Origin: an uncultured Lachnospiraceae bacterium
GTDB taxonomy: Bacteria; Bacillota; Clostridia; Lachnospirales; Lachnospiraceae
Assembly (NCBI GenBank): GCA_934371505.1
Contig: CAKRNW010000030.1
Coordinates: 1 to 20,784, forward strand
Length of the DNA: 20,784 nucleotides
Reading direction: 5' to 3'
The notes under the pieces are model-generated. The model was not told the DNA's origin. It ran no database searches and saw nothing but the letters and a program-made list of their open reading frames with translations. The translations under genes and the position numbers were made by a program. How positions within the stretch are numbered: position 1 is the stretch's first letter; each line of letters begins with the position of its first letter. This document shows positions 6,216-14,366 of the stretch, piece after piece.

Positions 6216-7033
6216 TTTCGTTTTATGGCTGCCACGGTTTCATAATAATTGTGAAGTTTGGTCTGAGGATCATGTTCAAAGTAGTAGGCATAAAGCACAT
6301 CTACCAGTACCAGAATGGGAAACTGTGGTGAAATCAGGATGCCGGCATCCAGATTTTTGGCGGACGCCACAGGAAACACCAGATCGCATCTGCTTAGCAG
6401 TGCCGTGTCCTTGCTGGCCGTGATCAGAATCACCTTAGCTCCCTTTTCCCCGGCAGCCCGCACCACCTCAAGGATCTCTGTTGTTTTTCCGCTGAGGGTT
6501 ATGGCAATCAGCAGAGTCTGTTCGTTCATAATTGCTCCGCTCATCTGAATCATCTGGGAATCGGTCATTGCCTGAATATCCATTCCCAGGCGCATAAACC
6601 GCAGCTGGAATTCTCTGGCCGCGTAGCCGGAGCTTCCCATTCCGCAAACCAATACCCGGGAGTGGGTACTCATCAATACTGCTGCTTTCTCCACCTTCCG
6701 CTCATCCAGAAGCTGAAAGCTTTCCTCCATCAGTCTTTCGTAGGTTTTGCGCACCTTGCGGGTCAGTGCGCTGACTCCCTGCTCCTGCATTTCAATTTTC
6801 AGTTCTTTTTCATAATCAAAGATAAATTCGCGATAGCCCTTATAGCCACATTTCTTGGCAAAGCGGGATAAGGTTGCCTCCGATACATGCAGTACATTGG
6901 AGATATTCTTTGAAGAGAATTCCATCTCTCTCTCATTCTTCAGAAAATAATCCGCAACGGTTCTCTCTACCGAAGTCAACGTATCATACTTTTCCAGTAT
7001 GTTCTGCTTGCTGGCTCCAAAGCTTTTCATCAT
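6203..7033 (-). CDS. RpiR/MurR-family transcriptional regulator (HTH + SIS)
   Basis: The 276-residue protein has an N-terminal HTH_6 domain (about 1-77, with SEATLSRFAKKCGYKGYREF at 51-70) and a C-terminal SIS phosphosugar-binding domain (about 115-250, with VLVCGMGSSGYAA and AITLSGKTTEILEVV). Such proteins regulate sugar-phosphate genes, including amino-sugar and N-acetylmuramate 6-phosphate use, and respond to the bound sugar phosphate. GGGAGGG lies 6 bases before the first of two adjacent ATGs (7033 or 7030). It follows the D-amino-acid transaminase by 18 bases and is the last gene of the long operon before bioY's own promoter. Its targets are unknown. Candidates are this operon and nagB. 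The palindrome at its 3' end is a possible binding site. Confidence 0.93.
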   Translation of the reverse strand: MMKSFGASKQNILEKYDTLTSVERTVADYFLKNEREMEFSSKNISNVLHVSEATLSRFAKKCGYKGYREFIFDYEKELKIEMQEQGVSALTRKVRKTYERLMEESFQLLDERKVEKAAVLMSTHSRVLVCGMGSSGYAAREFQLRFMRLGMDIQAMTDSQMIQMSGAIMNEQTLLIAITLSGKTTEILEVVRAAGEKGAKVILITASKDTALLSRCDLVFPVASAKNLDAGILISPQFPILVLVDVLYAYYFEHDPQTKLHNYYETVAAIKRKLST

Positions 7034-7051
7034 TGATTTCCCTCCCGCGGA

Positions 7052-7897
7052 TTATCTGCAGTATTCGTTAAATTCATCAATCACATAATTCTGGATTTTT
7101 TCTGCCAGGGCAGTCGCTTTTCCTCCAATGGGCTGTCCCTTCCACAGGTCTGCCACGGAACAGATATTGGTGGAGCTGGACACGATGACTTCATCGGCCT
7201 GTACCAGATCCGTCAGGGTAAAAGCGGTTTCATCCACCGGAATATGCAGGGCTTCGCAGGCCTTGATCAGATGTGCTTTGGCAATTCCCGGCAAAATATA
7301 CCGGTCGTTGGGATGGGTGCGGAACACTCCGTCCTTCAGGATGGAAATATTGCTGTGGGCACACTCGGTAACCACTTCTCCCCGATGGAATACGCATTCA
7401 TAGCAGCCCTCCTCCTCCGCTTTCTGCGCTGCCATCACACTGGGAATCAGATTCAGCGTCTTAATATTGCAATGAAGGAAACGGGTATCCTCCATCTCTG
7501 TCAGTGCAATCCGCTTGGAATAATCCCGGTCTGCCGCAGGCTTGATCATAATCCAGAGGTTGGAAGGCACATCCCCTTTGGGAAATGCGTGGGAACGCAT
7601 GGCGGTTCCCCGGGTCTGCTGCCAGTATACCAGCAAATGTTCTCCCTCTACCTTTTCCACCATTTCATATAGCTTTTCCTTTAATTCCTCTTTTGTAAAG
7701 GGCAGTTCGATCCGGATCATTCCCGCACTGCGGAAAAAGCGGTCCACATGCTCATCAAGAAAGGCGATCTTATGATTGTGAGCCAATGTGGCTTCATAGA
7801 CGCCATCCCCGAAATAGCAGACGCGGTCATTCATCGGAACCATCATCTCTTCCAACGGTCCGTAGTTTCCATTATAATACCCCAGTGTTTTCATCAT
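7052..7897 (-). CDS. dat: D-amino-acid (D-alanine) transaminase
   Basis: This PLP enzyme of fold type IV interconverts D-alanine and 2-oxoglutarate with pyruvate and D-glutamate, supplying D-amino acids for peptidoglycan. From the ATG at 7897 (281 residues) the PLP lysine is Lys146 in NIKTLNLIPSV and the cofactor-binding Glu is Glu178 in TECAHSN. The substrate motif RSHAF (101-105), preceded by YWQQTRG, is the RxH signature that separates D-amino-acid from branched-chain transaminases. An ATG at 7903 is in frame, but it touches the ribosome site AAGGAGAGG; the next ATGs at 7897/7894 are better spaced. It lies 14 bases after the unknown 112-residue gene. A related branched-chain or aminodeoxychorismate lyase activity is possible but less likely given RxH. 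Confidence 0.9.
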   Translation of the reverse strand: MMKTLGYYNGNYGPLEEMMVPMNDRVCYFGDGVYEATLAHNHKIAFLDEHVDRFFRSAGMIRIELPFTKEELKEKLYEMVEKVEGEHLLVYWQQTRGTAMRSHAFPKGDVPSNLWIMIKPAADRDYSKRIALTEMEDTRFLHCNIKTLNLIPSVMAAQKAEEEGCYECVFHRGEVVTECAHSNISILKDGVFRTHPNDRYILPGIAKAHLIKACEALHIPVDETAFTLTDLVQADEVIVSSSTNICSVADLWKGQPIGGKATALAEKIQNYVIDEFNEYCR

Positions 7898-7911
7898 CGC
7901 CATACCTCTCC

Positions 7912-8250
7912 TTAGCAGTTTCCATGAATGTCTTTCCGATTCTTCTTAATCAGTCCCTTTTCCTCCAGGAGTTTTAATGCATGCTCCTGCAGCGGATTGA
8001 TCTTTTCACTGTATACCTGATTTTCATAGTCTACCAGCACGCATCCCAGACGGATAACCAGCCAGAATAAGGGAGATTTTCCCTCCGGAATTTGGGAAAG
8101 AATCTCCGGATCTCCATAAAGTTCTATCATTGTCCGAAGATGACTGACCTTGCAGGCATGAAGTTCCCCTCCGGCATCAATCACTGCGGAACAGTATTCT
8201 GACATATGCGGTCTGTAAACCTCTATAAATTGTTCAGCTTTCATATTCAT
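7912..8250 (-). CDS. Hypothetical 112-residue cytosolic protein
   Basis: I do not recognise a family. The product is small, mixed-charge and soluble, without signal peptide or clear membrane span; the hydrophobic stretch SPLFWLVIRLGCVLVD (about 59-74) may be a buried helix. Two cysteines at about 20 and 33 and a His at 37 are too few for a clear metal site. The C-terminus (LEEKGLIKKN) is charged. It lies 12 bases after the small VanW gene and 14 before the D-amino-acid transaminase start, so it is translated as part of the operon. The ribosome site is weak (GGGATATGG), consistent with coupling to the gene above. A role in envelope metabolism is inferred from position only. Confidence 0.75.
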   Translation of the reverse strand: MNMKAEQFIEVYRPHMSEYCSAVIDAGGELHACKVSHLRTMIELYGDPEILSQIPEGKSPLFWLVIRLGCVLVDYENQVYSEKINPLQEHALKLLEEKGLIKKNRKDIHGNC

Positions 8251-8262
8251 CCATATCCCGGT

Positions 8263-9492
8263 TTATCGGTAGTAGCGGGAGCTGTCCACGTAGCGGGTCT
8301 GGGTCTCCACTCCGTCCACATAGGTGGTCAGATAGGTATCCGCCGTGAGTTTCCCGGTATCCACAGCCCAAAGCTTGTACCGGGTTGTTCCGGCATCCGA
8401 CGCAGCCACATAGATTTTACAGGTTACATCCGCATCCTGCACCTGGGATTGTATGTAAATGGGCTGCATATAATCATTGCGGAAAATCAGATCCTTGTAG
8501 CCCTGGGAAATTGCAGAATCCATTCCACGCTCCGCATAGTCCACCTTCTGGCTGTGGGGATGTCTCCTGGTAACAGTCACCCCGGCATTCATCAGAGCCT
8601 GGTAGATGGTAGTGGAAACCTGGCAGATTCCTCCGCCCACGCCATCCGCTTTCTTTCCGTTAATAAACTGGGGAGCCATGCGGTAACCATTCTTTAAAGT
8701 GCGGGGACCAAAGATCGTACTACAGGAAACACTTTCTCCTGCCTTTACCACCCGTTCGCTTAAAGAGCGGGATGCCAGTTTCAGGTTGGTGACCCGGTCC
8801 AGCGTACTTCCGTGGTAATCGGTGGCAGACTCCCCCGCCAATACATAAGTAACCGGCTGTTCTATTCCATCCACCGGATAGGCCGTAAGATAACGGGCGG
8901 AAATCCGCATGGTTACCTGATTGACTCCTTCCGGCGTTCTCGTGTAGGTCATGGCATCATTGATGGCAGACACCTGGGCACATTCCATGGCATACTGACC
9001 GCCGGTGAGGGTATCGGCATCCAGATCCGGTGTGGCCTGTAAGGTCTGAAACGCCAATTCTGCTTCCTCTGCCAGCTGTGCATCCCGGATATACCGTGCC
9101 AGATAAGCTACAGCCTCTTCGTTGATCTGATAAATGACATCTCCGTCATATCGATAGTAAAGATCCGCTGCTGCCTCATCCCCATCGGCTCCTGCATAGG
9201 CAAAGGATGGGCCACTGCAGGGTATCTGAAGCAGCTGTGTATTGATCTGCTCCACCGCCTTCCCTACTTCTGATTGTTCTGCAGATGCGAGGGATTGGGT
9301 CACGGTGAACTGTCCGTTGGTCAAAGTCAGTTCCACCGGTGTCACCGTCAAAGCCGGTGCCGTGGTGAGAGGTTCTGCCTCCGGCTCACCGGTGTTCTCC
9401 TCTGCCAGGGCGGTAAGTCCTGTGTTAAAAAACAGGCAGGCACATAATACCGCGGTAAATGTCTTCTTGGCTACATTGGTAAATTTTCTCAT
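8263..9492 (-). CDS. Secreted VanW-domain protein (short form)
   Basis: This 409-residue protein has a Sec signal peptide (about 1-30, ending LTALA) and an acidic linker. An N-terminal region of about 200 residues has no domain I recognise. A VanW domain follows at about 235-365 with the hallmark GVGGGICQVSTTIYQALMNAG (first 20: 285-304). The C-terminus is a short beta-rich tail. VanW proteins are exported or surface-associated; the name comes from vancomycin-resistance clusters, but the family's biochemical role is not settled. A copy here does not imply resistance: no vanA/B/H/X genes are present. The N-terminal half lacks the peptidoglycan-binding domain seen in the larger VanW upstream. 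AAGGGAG precedes the ATG. It sits 21 bases after trmL. Confidence 0.9.
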   Translation of the reverse strand: MRKFTNVAKKTFTAVLCACLFFNTGLTALAEENTGEPEAEPLTTAPALTVTPVELTLTNGQFTVTQSLASAEQSEVGKAVEQINTQLLQIPCSGPSFAYAGADGDEAAADLYYRYDGDVIYQINEEAVAYLARYIRDAQLAEEAELAFQTLQATPDLDADTLTGGQYAMECAQVSAINDAMTYTRTPEGVNQVTMRISARYLTAYPVDGIEQPVTYVLAGESATDYHGSTLDRVTNLKLASRSLSERVVKAGESVSCSTIFGPRTLKNGYRMAPQFINGKKADGVGGGICQVSTTIYQALMNAGVTVTRRHPHSQKVDYAERGMDSAISQGYKDLIFRNDYMQPIYIQSQVQDADVTCKIYVAASDAGTTRYKLWAVDTGKLTADTYLTTYVDGVETQTRYVDSSRYYR

Positions 9493-9513
9493 AATTTCTC
9501 CCTTTTCATCGTC

Positions 9514-10014
9514 CTACTGTTCCTGATTCCAATGCAGACGGTGCAGTTCTCCCTGCAGCTGCATGTTGGAAAAATGATTCTGCCGCAATGCCTCATAGAG
9601 CACGATTGCCACAGAATTGGACAGGTTCAGGGAACGGATATCATCCAGCATGGGAATGCGGATACAGGTGTCCTCATAATCCACCAGGATTTCCTCGGGA
9701 ATTCCGGCACTCTCCTTGCCAAACATAATAAAGTCATCCGGCCCGAACTCCACATCCGTGTAAACCCGGTGCGCCTTTGTGGTGGCCATCCAGATTTTTG
9801 CGCCGGGATGCTGCTCCCTGAATTCGTTAAAATCCACATAGCGGGTCACGTTAAGCTTCGGCCAGTAGTCCATTCCGGCACGTTTGATGCTTTTCTCATC
9901 CAGATGAAAGCCCAAGGGCTCGATCAGATGAAGCGCAGCACCTGCAGCCACACAGGTTCTGCCTATATTTCCGGTATTTGCCGGGATTTCCGGCTGATGT
10001 AATACAATGTTCAT
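9514..10014 (-). CDS. trmL: tRNA (cytidine/uridine-34 2'-O)-methyltransferase TrmL
   Basis: TrmL is a SPOUT-class enzyme that methylates the ribose of the wobble nucleotide in certain tRNA-Leu species using S-adenosylmethionine. At 166 residues it has the usual length. The trefoil-knot motifs are present: QPEIPANTGNIGRTC (7-21), FGKESAGIPEEIL (about 98-110) and IRSLNLSNSVAIVLYEA (125-141). The start lies one base past the aminotransferase stop, and its ribosome site (AAGGA) sits inside that gene, so the two are translationally coupled. A tRNA-modification gene inside an envelope/amino-acid operon looks like co-expression rather than shared pathway. Confidence 0.95.
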   Translation of the reverse strand: MNIVLHQPEIPANTGNIGRTCVAAGAALHLIEPLGFHLDEKSIKRAGMDYWPKLNVTRYVDFNEFREQHPGAKIWMATTKAHRVYTDVEFGPDDFIMFGKESAGIPEEILVDYEDTCIRIPMLDDIRSLNLSNSVAIVLYEALRQNHFSNMQLQGELHRLHWNQEQ

Positions 10015-10015
10015 G

Positions 10016-11194
10016 TCACTGGTTTTCCTTTTCCTCCCGAAGCCGCCGGATAAAGTGTGACAGGCGGCCTAAGGCAAGTTTCAGGTTCTCCAGAGAGTAC
10101 GCATAGGAAATGCGCAGATAGCCCTCTCCGCAGTCACCGAATGCCGTTCCCGGAACCACTGCCACCTTTTCCTCCTGCAGCAGTCTGGTAGCAAACTCAT
10201 CGCTGGTCATGCCAAACTCTTTAATGCTGGGAAATACATAAAAGGCTCCATAGGGCTCAAAGCACTCCAGTCCCATCTCCTTAAAGGCATGCATCAGATA
10301 GCGTCTCCTCTGGTTGTACGCCTCCCGCATCTCCTGCACATCCTCGTCTCCGTTTTTCAGAGCTTCCACTGCGGCATACTGGCTGGTGGTGGGGGCACAC
10401 ATAATGGCAAACTGATGGATTTTCAGCATCTGATCCATAATAACCCGTGGTCCGCAGGCATAGCCCAGACGCCAGCCGGTCATGGCATAAGCCTTGGAAA
10501 ATCCGTTAATCAGAATGGTGCGCTCCTTCATGCCCGGCAAGGACACAAGGGAGACATGTTTTCCTTTATAGGTCAGCTCCCCATAGATCTCATCGGAAAT
10601 GACATAGAGATCTTTTTCCACGACGATCTCGGCAATAGCCTCCAGATCTTCCTTCTCCATAATGGCTCCGGTAGGATTGTTGGGGAACGGGAGAATCAGA
10701 ATCTTGGTTTTGTCTGTAATGGCATCCCGCAGTTCCCCGGCGGTAAGGCGGAACTCATTTTCCTCTTTCAGATTGATAAAAACAGGAACGCCGTCCGCCA
10801 GTACGGTACAGGGTTCATAGGATACATAGCTGGGCTGGGGAATCAACACCTCATCCCCGGGATTGAGCATGGCACGCAATGCCAGATCAATTGCTTCCGA
10901 GCCTCCTACCGTGATGAAAATCTCATGATTATAGTCATACTGGACTCCCTGGCTTCGCAGCATATAGGCTGCAATTTCTTTTTTCAGGTCTTTCAGACCG
11001 GAATTGGAGGTATAGAAGGTACGCCCCTTTTCCAGGGAGTAAATACCCTCATCGCGGATGTGCCAGGGTGTATCAAAGTCCGGTTCACCCACGCCCAGGG
11101 AGATGGCATCCTCCATCTCATTGACGATATCAAAAAATTTGCGGATGCCGGAGGGTTTAATCTCAATTACTTTATCGGAAAGTGGGTTTCTCAT
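10016..11194 (-). CDS. PLP-dependent class I/II aminotransferase (PatA/AspC-like)
   Basis: This 392-residue fold-type-I enzyme carries the family's residues: GVGEPDFDTP (34-43), PNNPTG (171-176) with Asn173, DEIYGEL (201-207) and the PLP-binding Lys234 in NGFSKAYAMTGWRLG, with Arg242 and a C-terminal substrate Arg in YLRISYAYS. It transfers amino groups between an amino acid and a 2-oxo acid in the cytoplasm. Close relatives include aspartate, aromatic and N-acetyl-LL-diaminopimelate (PatA) transaminases; the sequence alone does not settle which. The start shares one base with the stop of the upstream Lrp/AsnC regulator (TGATG), with AAGGTGA in that gene, so the pair is coupled. The regulator may respond to this enzyme's substrate. 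Confidence 0.93.
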   Translation of the reverse strand: MRNPLSDKVIEIKPSGIRKFFDIVNEMEDAISLGVGEPDFDTPWHIRDEGIYSLEKGRTFYTSNSGLKDLKKEIAAYMLRSQGVQYDYNHEIFITVGGSEAIDLALRAMLNPGDEVLIPQPSYVSYEPCTVLADGVPVFINLKEENEFRLTAGELRDAITDKTKILILPFPNNPTGAIMEKEDLEAIAEIVVEKDLYVISDEIYGELTYKGKHVSLVSLPGMKERTILINGFSKAYAMTGWRLGYACGPRVIMDQMLKIHQFAIMCAPTTSQYAAVEALKNGDEDVQEMREAYNQRRRYLMHAFKEMGLECFEPYGAFYVFPSIKEFGMTSDEFATRLLQEEKVAVVPGTAFGDCGEGYLRISYAYSLENLKLALGRLSHFIRRLREEKENQ

Positions 11195-11673
11195 CAGGGA
11201 GTCACCTTCTCTCTCAGATCCTCCTCCTCAGCCAGGATGGTACCGTGATCTTTGTATTTTTTCAGAATAAAATGGGTCGCGGTGCTCAAAACCTGATCCA
11301 GGGTGGAAAGTTTCTCGGAAACGAAGGTGGAAACCTGTTTCAGGGTCTTTCCCTCCAGGGTTACCAGCAGATCATAACCGCCGGAAATCAGATAAACTGC
11401 ATGTACCTCCGGATACTTGTAAATGCGCTCCGCCACACTGTCAAAGCCCTGTCCGCGCTGAGGTGTCACACGTACCTCAATCAGCGCATTGACTCTCTCC
11501 ACACTGGTTTTCTCCCAGTTGATCAGGGTGTGATAGCCACAGATGATTCCCTCTGCCTCCAGAGCCGCCAGCTCATTGACCACATCAATCTCCGTCACTC
11601 CCAGAATCACAGCCAGTTCCTTCAGATCCATACGGCTGTTTTTCTCAATAATACGCAATAATTCTTCTCTCAT
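11194..11673 (-). CDS. Lrp/AsnC-family regulator
   Basis: The product is 159 residues. Residues 1-60 form a winged HTH of the AsnC type (LKELAVILGVTEIDVVNELA) and about 65-145 form the RAM ligand-binding domain (ALIEVRVTP, VYLISGGYDLLVTLEG). Such proteins assemble into octamers and sense amino acids. The open frame runs on upstream into the preceding gene, but ATG at 11673 matches the family's N-terminus and has AAAGG 13 bases before it. It is 22 bases downstream of the AIR-synthase-like gene and overlaps the aminotransferase by one base. Auto-control of the operon in response to an amino acid is likely by analogy; no operator is assigned. Confidence 0.92.
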   Translation of the reverse strand: MREELLRIIEKNSRMDLKELAVILGVTEIDVVNELAALEAEGIICGYHTLINWEKTSVERVNALIEVRVTPQRGQGFDSVAERIYKYPEVHAVYLISGGYDLLVTLEGKTLKQVSTFVSEKLSTLDQVLSTATHFILKKYKDHGTILAEEEDLREKVTP

Positions 11674-11695
11674 AACAATACCCAAACCTTTCCCT

Positions 11696-12679
11696 TTATA
11701 CCGGGGCAAAAGCGCGATAAAGCTCATCCGTCCTGCCCGGCTCCAGATATCTTGTTTCCTCTTCATTCACGATCATACGGTCATGTCCCTGCATGGTGTG
11801 TCCCACCACCGCAGCGGCAATTCCTTTCTCTCCCAGCGTTTCCACAATGGCCGGGCCATCTTTGGAAAGCATGACCAGCGTTCCCCCGGATAAAAGCTCA
11901 TAGGGATTTACATCCAGGAAATTGCAGATCTCAATGGTTTCCTGCCGTACCGGAAGTGCTTTTAGATTTACGGAAAGTCCAACCCCTGTCTCCTCGGCCA
12001 GATTCCAGAGAGCTTTGAAAATTCCTCCCTCTCCGGCTGTCAGCCCCAGACAATGATTGGACAAAACGGCGGTTGCAGCCTCCGGAATCCAGTTTAATTC
12101 TTCCGTCAGTTTCTGTGCTGCCTGTATCATACGCACCGGATATCGGGTCCGCAGCTGTTCCTCTTTCTCATATGCCAGAAGCATGCTTCCCTCAGCACCG
12201 CAAAAGCCCGCCACGATCAGATCCTGTTCCTCCGGCCTGCCCGCGACTGCAAAGCTGCTTCTGCACACGCCGCCAATGGTAATCTGGAGCAGTACCTCAC
12301 TGACTCCCGGACATACCCGGGCGTTTACCTGTCCCAGAGGTAGCCCGGCTTTGGCGCAGTTTTCATCCATGCGGCGCACCAGACGGCGCAGTGTGTCCTC
12401 CGGTGTCTCCATGGGAAGAAGGAGCTGAAGGTCTGTTTCTTTCATCTCCATGCCGGCAACAGCTGCCTGATCCACTGCCGTCTGCAGGGTTCTGTCCAGG
12501 ATGTCATAAACAGAAAAGTGCCGGCATTTCCCCTGCTGGTAGACGCAGGAGGACGCAAAGACGGCGCAGAAATCCCCTGCGCCTGTTTTTTTCACACGTT
12601 TTGCCGTTTTTATCTGTTTGTGAATGGAACGTGTCTCCACATTCCCTGTCACGTTTCCTGGTTTCATATCTCTGTCCAT
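11696..12679 (-). CDS. AIR-synthase/HypE-like protein without hydrogenase context
   Basis: The 327-residue protein resembles the C-terminal half of the PurM/HypE/SelD/ThiL superfamily: TAGEGGIFKALWNLAEETGV (214-233), KALPVRQETIEICNFLDVNP (240-259) and SGGTLVMLSKDG (264-275) align with the ATP-binding AIRS_C domain of HypE. It departs from HypE in two ways. The usual acidic N-terminal GDDAAV motif is not recognisable, and it ends in FAPV instead of the conserved PRIC-type cysteine tail used for carbamoyl transfer. No hydrogenase maturation genes are nearby. It is therefore not expected to be HypE, and its reaction is unknown. TAAGG lies 7 bases before the ATG, partly inside a small hairpin. 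The start codon lies 22 bases after the large VanW gene. Confidence 0.82.
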   Translation of the reverse strand: MDRDMKPGNVTGNVETRSIHKQIKTAKRVKKTGAGDFCAVFASSCVYQQGKCRHFSVYDILDRTLQTAVDQAAVAGMEMKETDLQLLLPMETPEDTLRRLVRRMDENCAKAGLPLGQVNARVCPGVSEVLLQITIGGVCRSSFAVAGRPEEQDLIVAGFCGAEGSMLLAYEKEEQLRTRYPVRMIQAAQKLTEELNWIPEAATAVLSNHCLGLTAGEGGIFKALWNLAEETGVGLSVNLKALPVRQETIEICNFLDVNPYELLSGGTLVMLSKDGPAIVETLGEKGIAAAVVGHTMQGHDRMIVNEEETRYLEPGRTDELYRAFAPV

Positions 12680-12682
12680 CTC

Positions 12683-12698
12683 TGAACCTTACGGTTCA
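12683..12698 (-). promoter_or_regulatory. Small hairpin over the ribosome site of the AIR-synthase-like gene
   Basis: TGAACC-GTAA-GGTTCA (minus strand) forms a 6-bp stem between the large VanW stop and the next ATG. The Shine-Dalgarno bases TAAGG lie in its loop and 3' arm. It could couple or dampen translation of the downstream gene. Confidence 0.4.
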
Positions 12699-12701
12699 TC
12701 C

Positions 12702-14237
12702 TTATTGGGCTGCTCCACCGGCATCTGTAGGCGTTTCCGTCACAGCCGGAGTCTGTTCTCCTGTGGCAGGAAGGGGCACTGCCGCCTGCTGTGCTGCCTG
12801 AATAGCCGCTGCAGTCGCCTTTACCTGATCGATGCTTCCGGTGGCAATCGCCGCCATCATATGATTATATGCGTTGGGATCGCCTGTGGCTACTCCCACT
12901 GTTGCCTGTCTGGGCGTTGCTTTGTAGCTGCTGCTGTTGATCTGCGTGCGCTCCGTCTGTTCGCCGTCCACAGTAACGACTTTCCACAGCTGTGCCTTAT
13001 AGCCGATATGGGCAGACTGTGTAGCCACAAATCCGATGGGTTTGGACGCATCGGCAAAGATCTTCTCCTCCGCCGGTACGTTTTTCTCCAGCACTACGCT
13101 CTCGAAACGGATTTTACGGTTGGCCGGTCTGGTCTCCACCCCATAAATGGTAAAGGTAATGGTTTTATTCTCCGTGATTCCCTCAATATAAATGGGGTAG
13201 TCCGTGTTGTTGGTAAATTTCAGATCCTTGCCGGAATCCCAGGCAATGGCCGCATCCGCGGAAGGATCCACATAGCTGACAATCATGGAATGATTATAAC
13301 GCTCATCCACCTGCAGCTCCGACAGCAATACTGCATTGTAAAGGGTGGTGGATACCTGACAGATTCCTCCGCCCAGACTGTCTACCACCTGGCCATTGAG
13401 ATAAGAGCCTGCCATATAATATCCGTTGGCCACGCTGAAAGGAGTCACTGCCTCCCCAACAGAAAAGGTCTCTCCGGGATAAATCGTCGCTCCGTTGATA
13501 TGCTTACAGCCGGTGGCGATATTTCCACAACGGTTGGCATTGGAGGACTTGTAACTGGTGGTAAAGGTTCCCAGTACATCCTTTACTTTCGCCAGGGTGT
13601 CCGCAGAGCCCTCCGGCTCATCCATAATAACCACCAGATCAATGCTGTCATCCTGATGATTCCAGGCATTCCGGATATAATCAGACACGGCCTGCACGGA
13701 GGCATCCACATCCAGCTTGTAACCAATCTGCCCATCTTCAATCACAAACGCTCCGTCTACGCGGGTGAGATGTGCATTGACTGCGGGGATATCAAAAGAA
13801 GCACATTGCTCCTCCAAAAGGCTTTTTAAGGTTCCCTGATTGATTTCTACCTTAATCGGATAGACTTTATTCTCCGTCTGTAAGTCCTTGTGGGCTTTGT
13901 ACCGCGCAATAAGGCTTCCCTCTTTTCCAAGGGATACTGCCTCTTCAATGATTTCCGGATTTGCCCAGTTTAACTGAAGCTCCGATGCCGGTATCGTTAC
14001 CTCATTTCCCTGTACTGCCATCAGTGTGATCTGTTTCTCACCTAATGCCGTCACATAGGTCTGTACGGTATCCTTTGCCTGGGAAACGGTCATTCCGGAA
14101 AGCTCGAGTTCTCCGGCGTAAACGCCCTCCGCTATGAAATCCTCTTCCTGGGCCTGCACCTTGTCCGTCTGCAGTCCGGTTACCAACAAAGCCGCTGCAA
14201 TCACGGCTATTACGCTGCTCCCGATCCATTTTCTCAT
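12702..14237 (-). CDS. VanW-family envelope protein with peptidoglycan-binding-4-like domain (long form)
   Basis: This 511-residue exported protein has an N-terminal membrane/signal segment (about 1-29). A repeat-like region with the PG_binding_4 pattern follows at about 35-215 (GVYAGELELSGMTVSQAKDT; GTLKSLLEEQC). A VanW domain lies at about 235-365, with SLGGGICQVSTTLYNAVLLS at 287-306. A G5-like beta region (about 375-440) and a long Ala/Thr/Pro-rich tail (about 450-511) close the protein. The layout is that of the Clostridial proteins often called vancomycin-resistance VanW, whose activity is not established. AGAGG lies 8 bases before the ATG. It is the first large gene of the operon, 33 bases after a 31-codon membrane peptide, and shares its VanW core with the shorter paralogue at 8263-9492. 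Confidence 0.92.
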   Translation of the reverse strand: MRKWIGSSVIAVIAAALLVTGLQTDKVQAQEEDFIAEGVYAGELELSGMTVSQAKDTVQTYVTALGEKQITLMAVQGNEVTIPASELQLNWANPEIIEEAVSLGKEGSLIARYKAHKDLQTENKVYPIKVEINQGTLKSLLEEQCASFDIPAVNAHLTRVDGAFVIEDGQIGYKLDVDASVQAVSDYIRNAWNHQDDSIDLVVIMDEPEGSADTLAKVKDVLGTFTTSYKSSNANRCGNIATGCKHINGATIYPGETFSVGEAVTPFSVANGYYMAGSYLNGQVVDSLGGGICQVSTTLYNAVLLSELQVDERYNHSMIVSYVDPSADAAIAWDSGKDLKFTNNTDYPIYIEGITENKTITFTIYGVETRPANRKIRFESVVLEKNVPAEEKIFADASKPIGFVATQSAHIGYKAQLWKVVTVDGEQTERTQINSSSYKATPRQATVGVATGDPNAYNHMMAAIATGSIDQVKATAAAIQAAQQAAVPLPATGEQTPAVTETPTDAGGAAQ

Positions 14238-14270
14238 AATTTTTCCTCTTATTTACCCGACCTTGAATTT

Positions 14271-14366
14271 CTAAAACATATATGCTAGAGTGGTTACTAA
14301 CATAGCAAGCACAACTACGACAATAATCACAGAAGAAAGAATTCTTTTGGTCTTGGAACTATGCAT
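14271..14366 (-). CDS. 31-residue single-pass membrane peptide
   Basis: A short frame reads MHSSKTKRILSSVI, then a hydrophobic run of Ile, Val, Leu and Ala, ending LAYMF and TAG. This gives a basic head and one membrane span, so the N-terminus should face the cytoplasm. A TTG three codons earlier (14375) has AGGTGA six bases upstream, better spaced than the ATG, so the true product may be 34 residues. It lies between a good minus-strand promoter and the large VanW gene, 33 bases ahead of it. Lachnospiraceae contain similar tiny membrane proteins; I cannot name the family. Confidence is moderate because the frame is short. Confidence 0.55.
   Translation of the reverse strand: MHSSKTKRILSSVIIVVVVLAMLVTTLAYMF

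Noticed and set aside
10289..11248. A 319-codon plus-strand open frame opposite the aminotransferase
   Set aside because: The minus strand has intact catalytic motifs of a class I aminotransferase; the plus-strand product has no coherent domain.
11696..12679. Hydrogenase maturation factor HypE
   Set aside because: The C-terminal cysteine tail and N-terminal GDDAAV-type motif are missing, and no hyp or hydrogenase genes are nearby.
12624..13829. A 401-codon plus-strand open frame opposite the large VanW gene
   Set aside because: It lies antisense to a clear VanW protein, has no ribosome site and no recognisable domain, and reads as low-complexity shadow sequence.
8263..14237. Vancomycin resistance cluster suggested by two VanW proteins
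   Set aside because: No ligase, dehydrogenase, dipeptidase or VanS/R genes are present; VanW domains are widespread in Clostridia without resistance.
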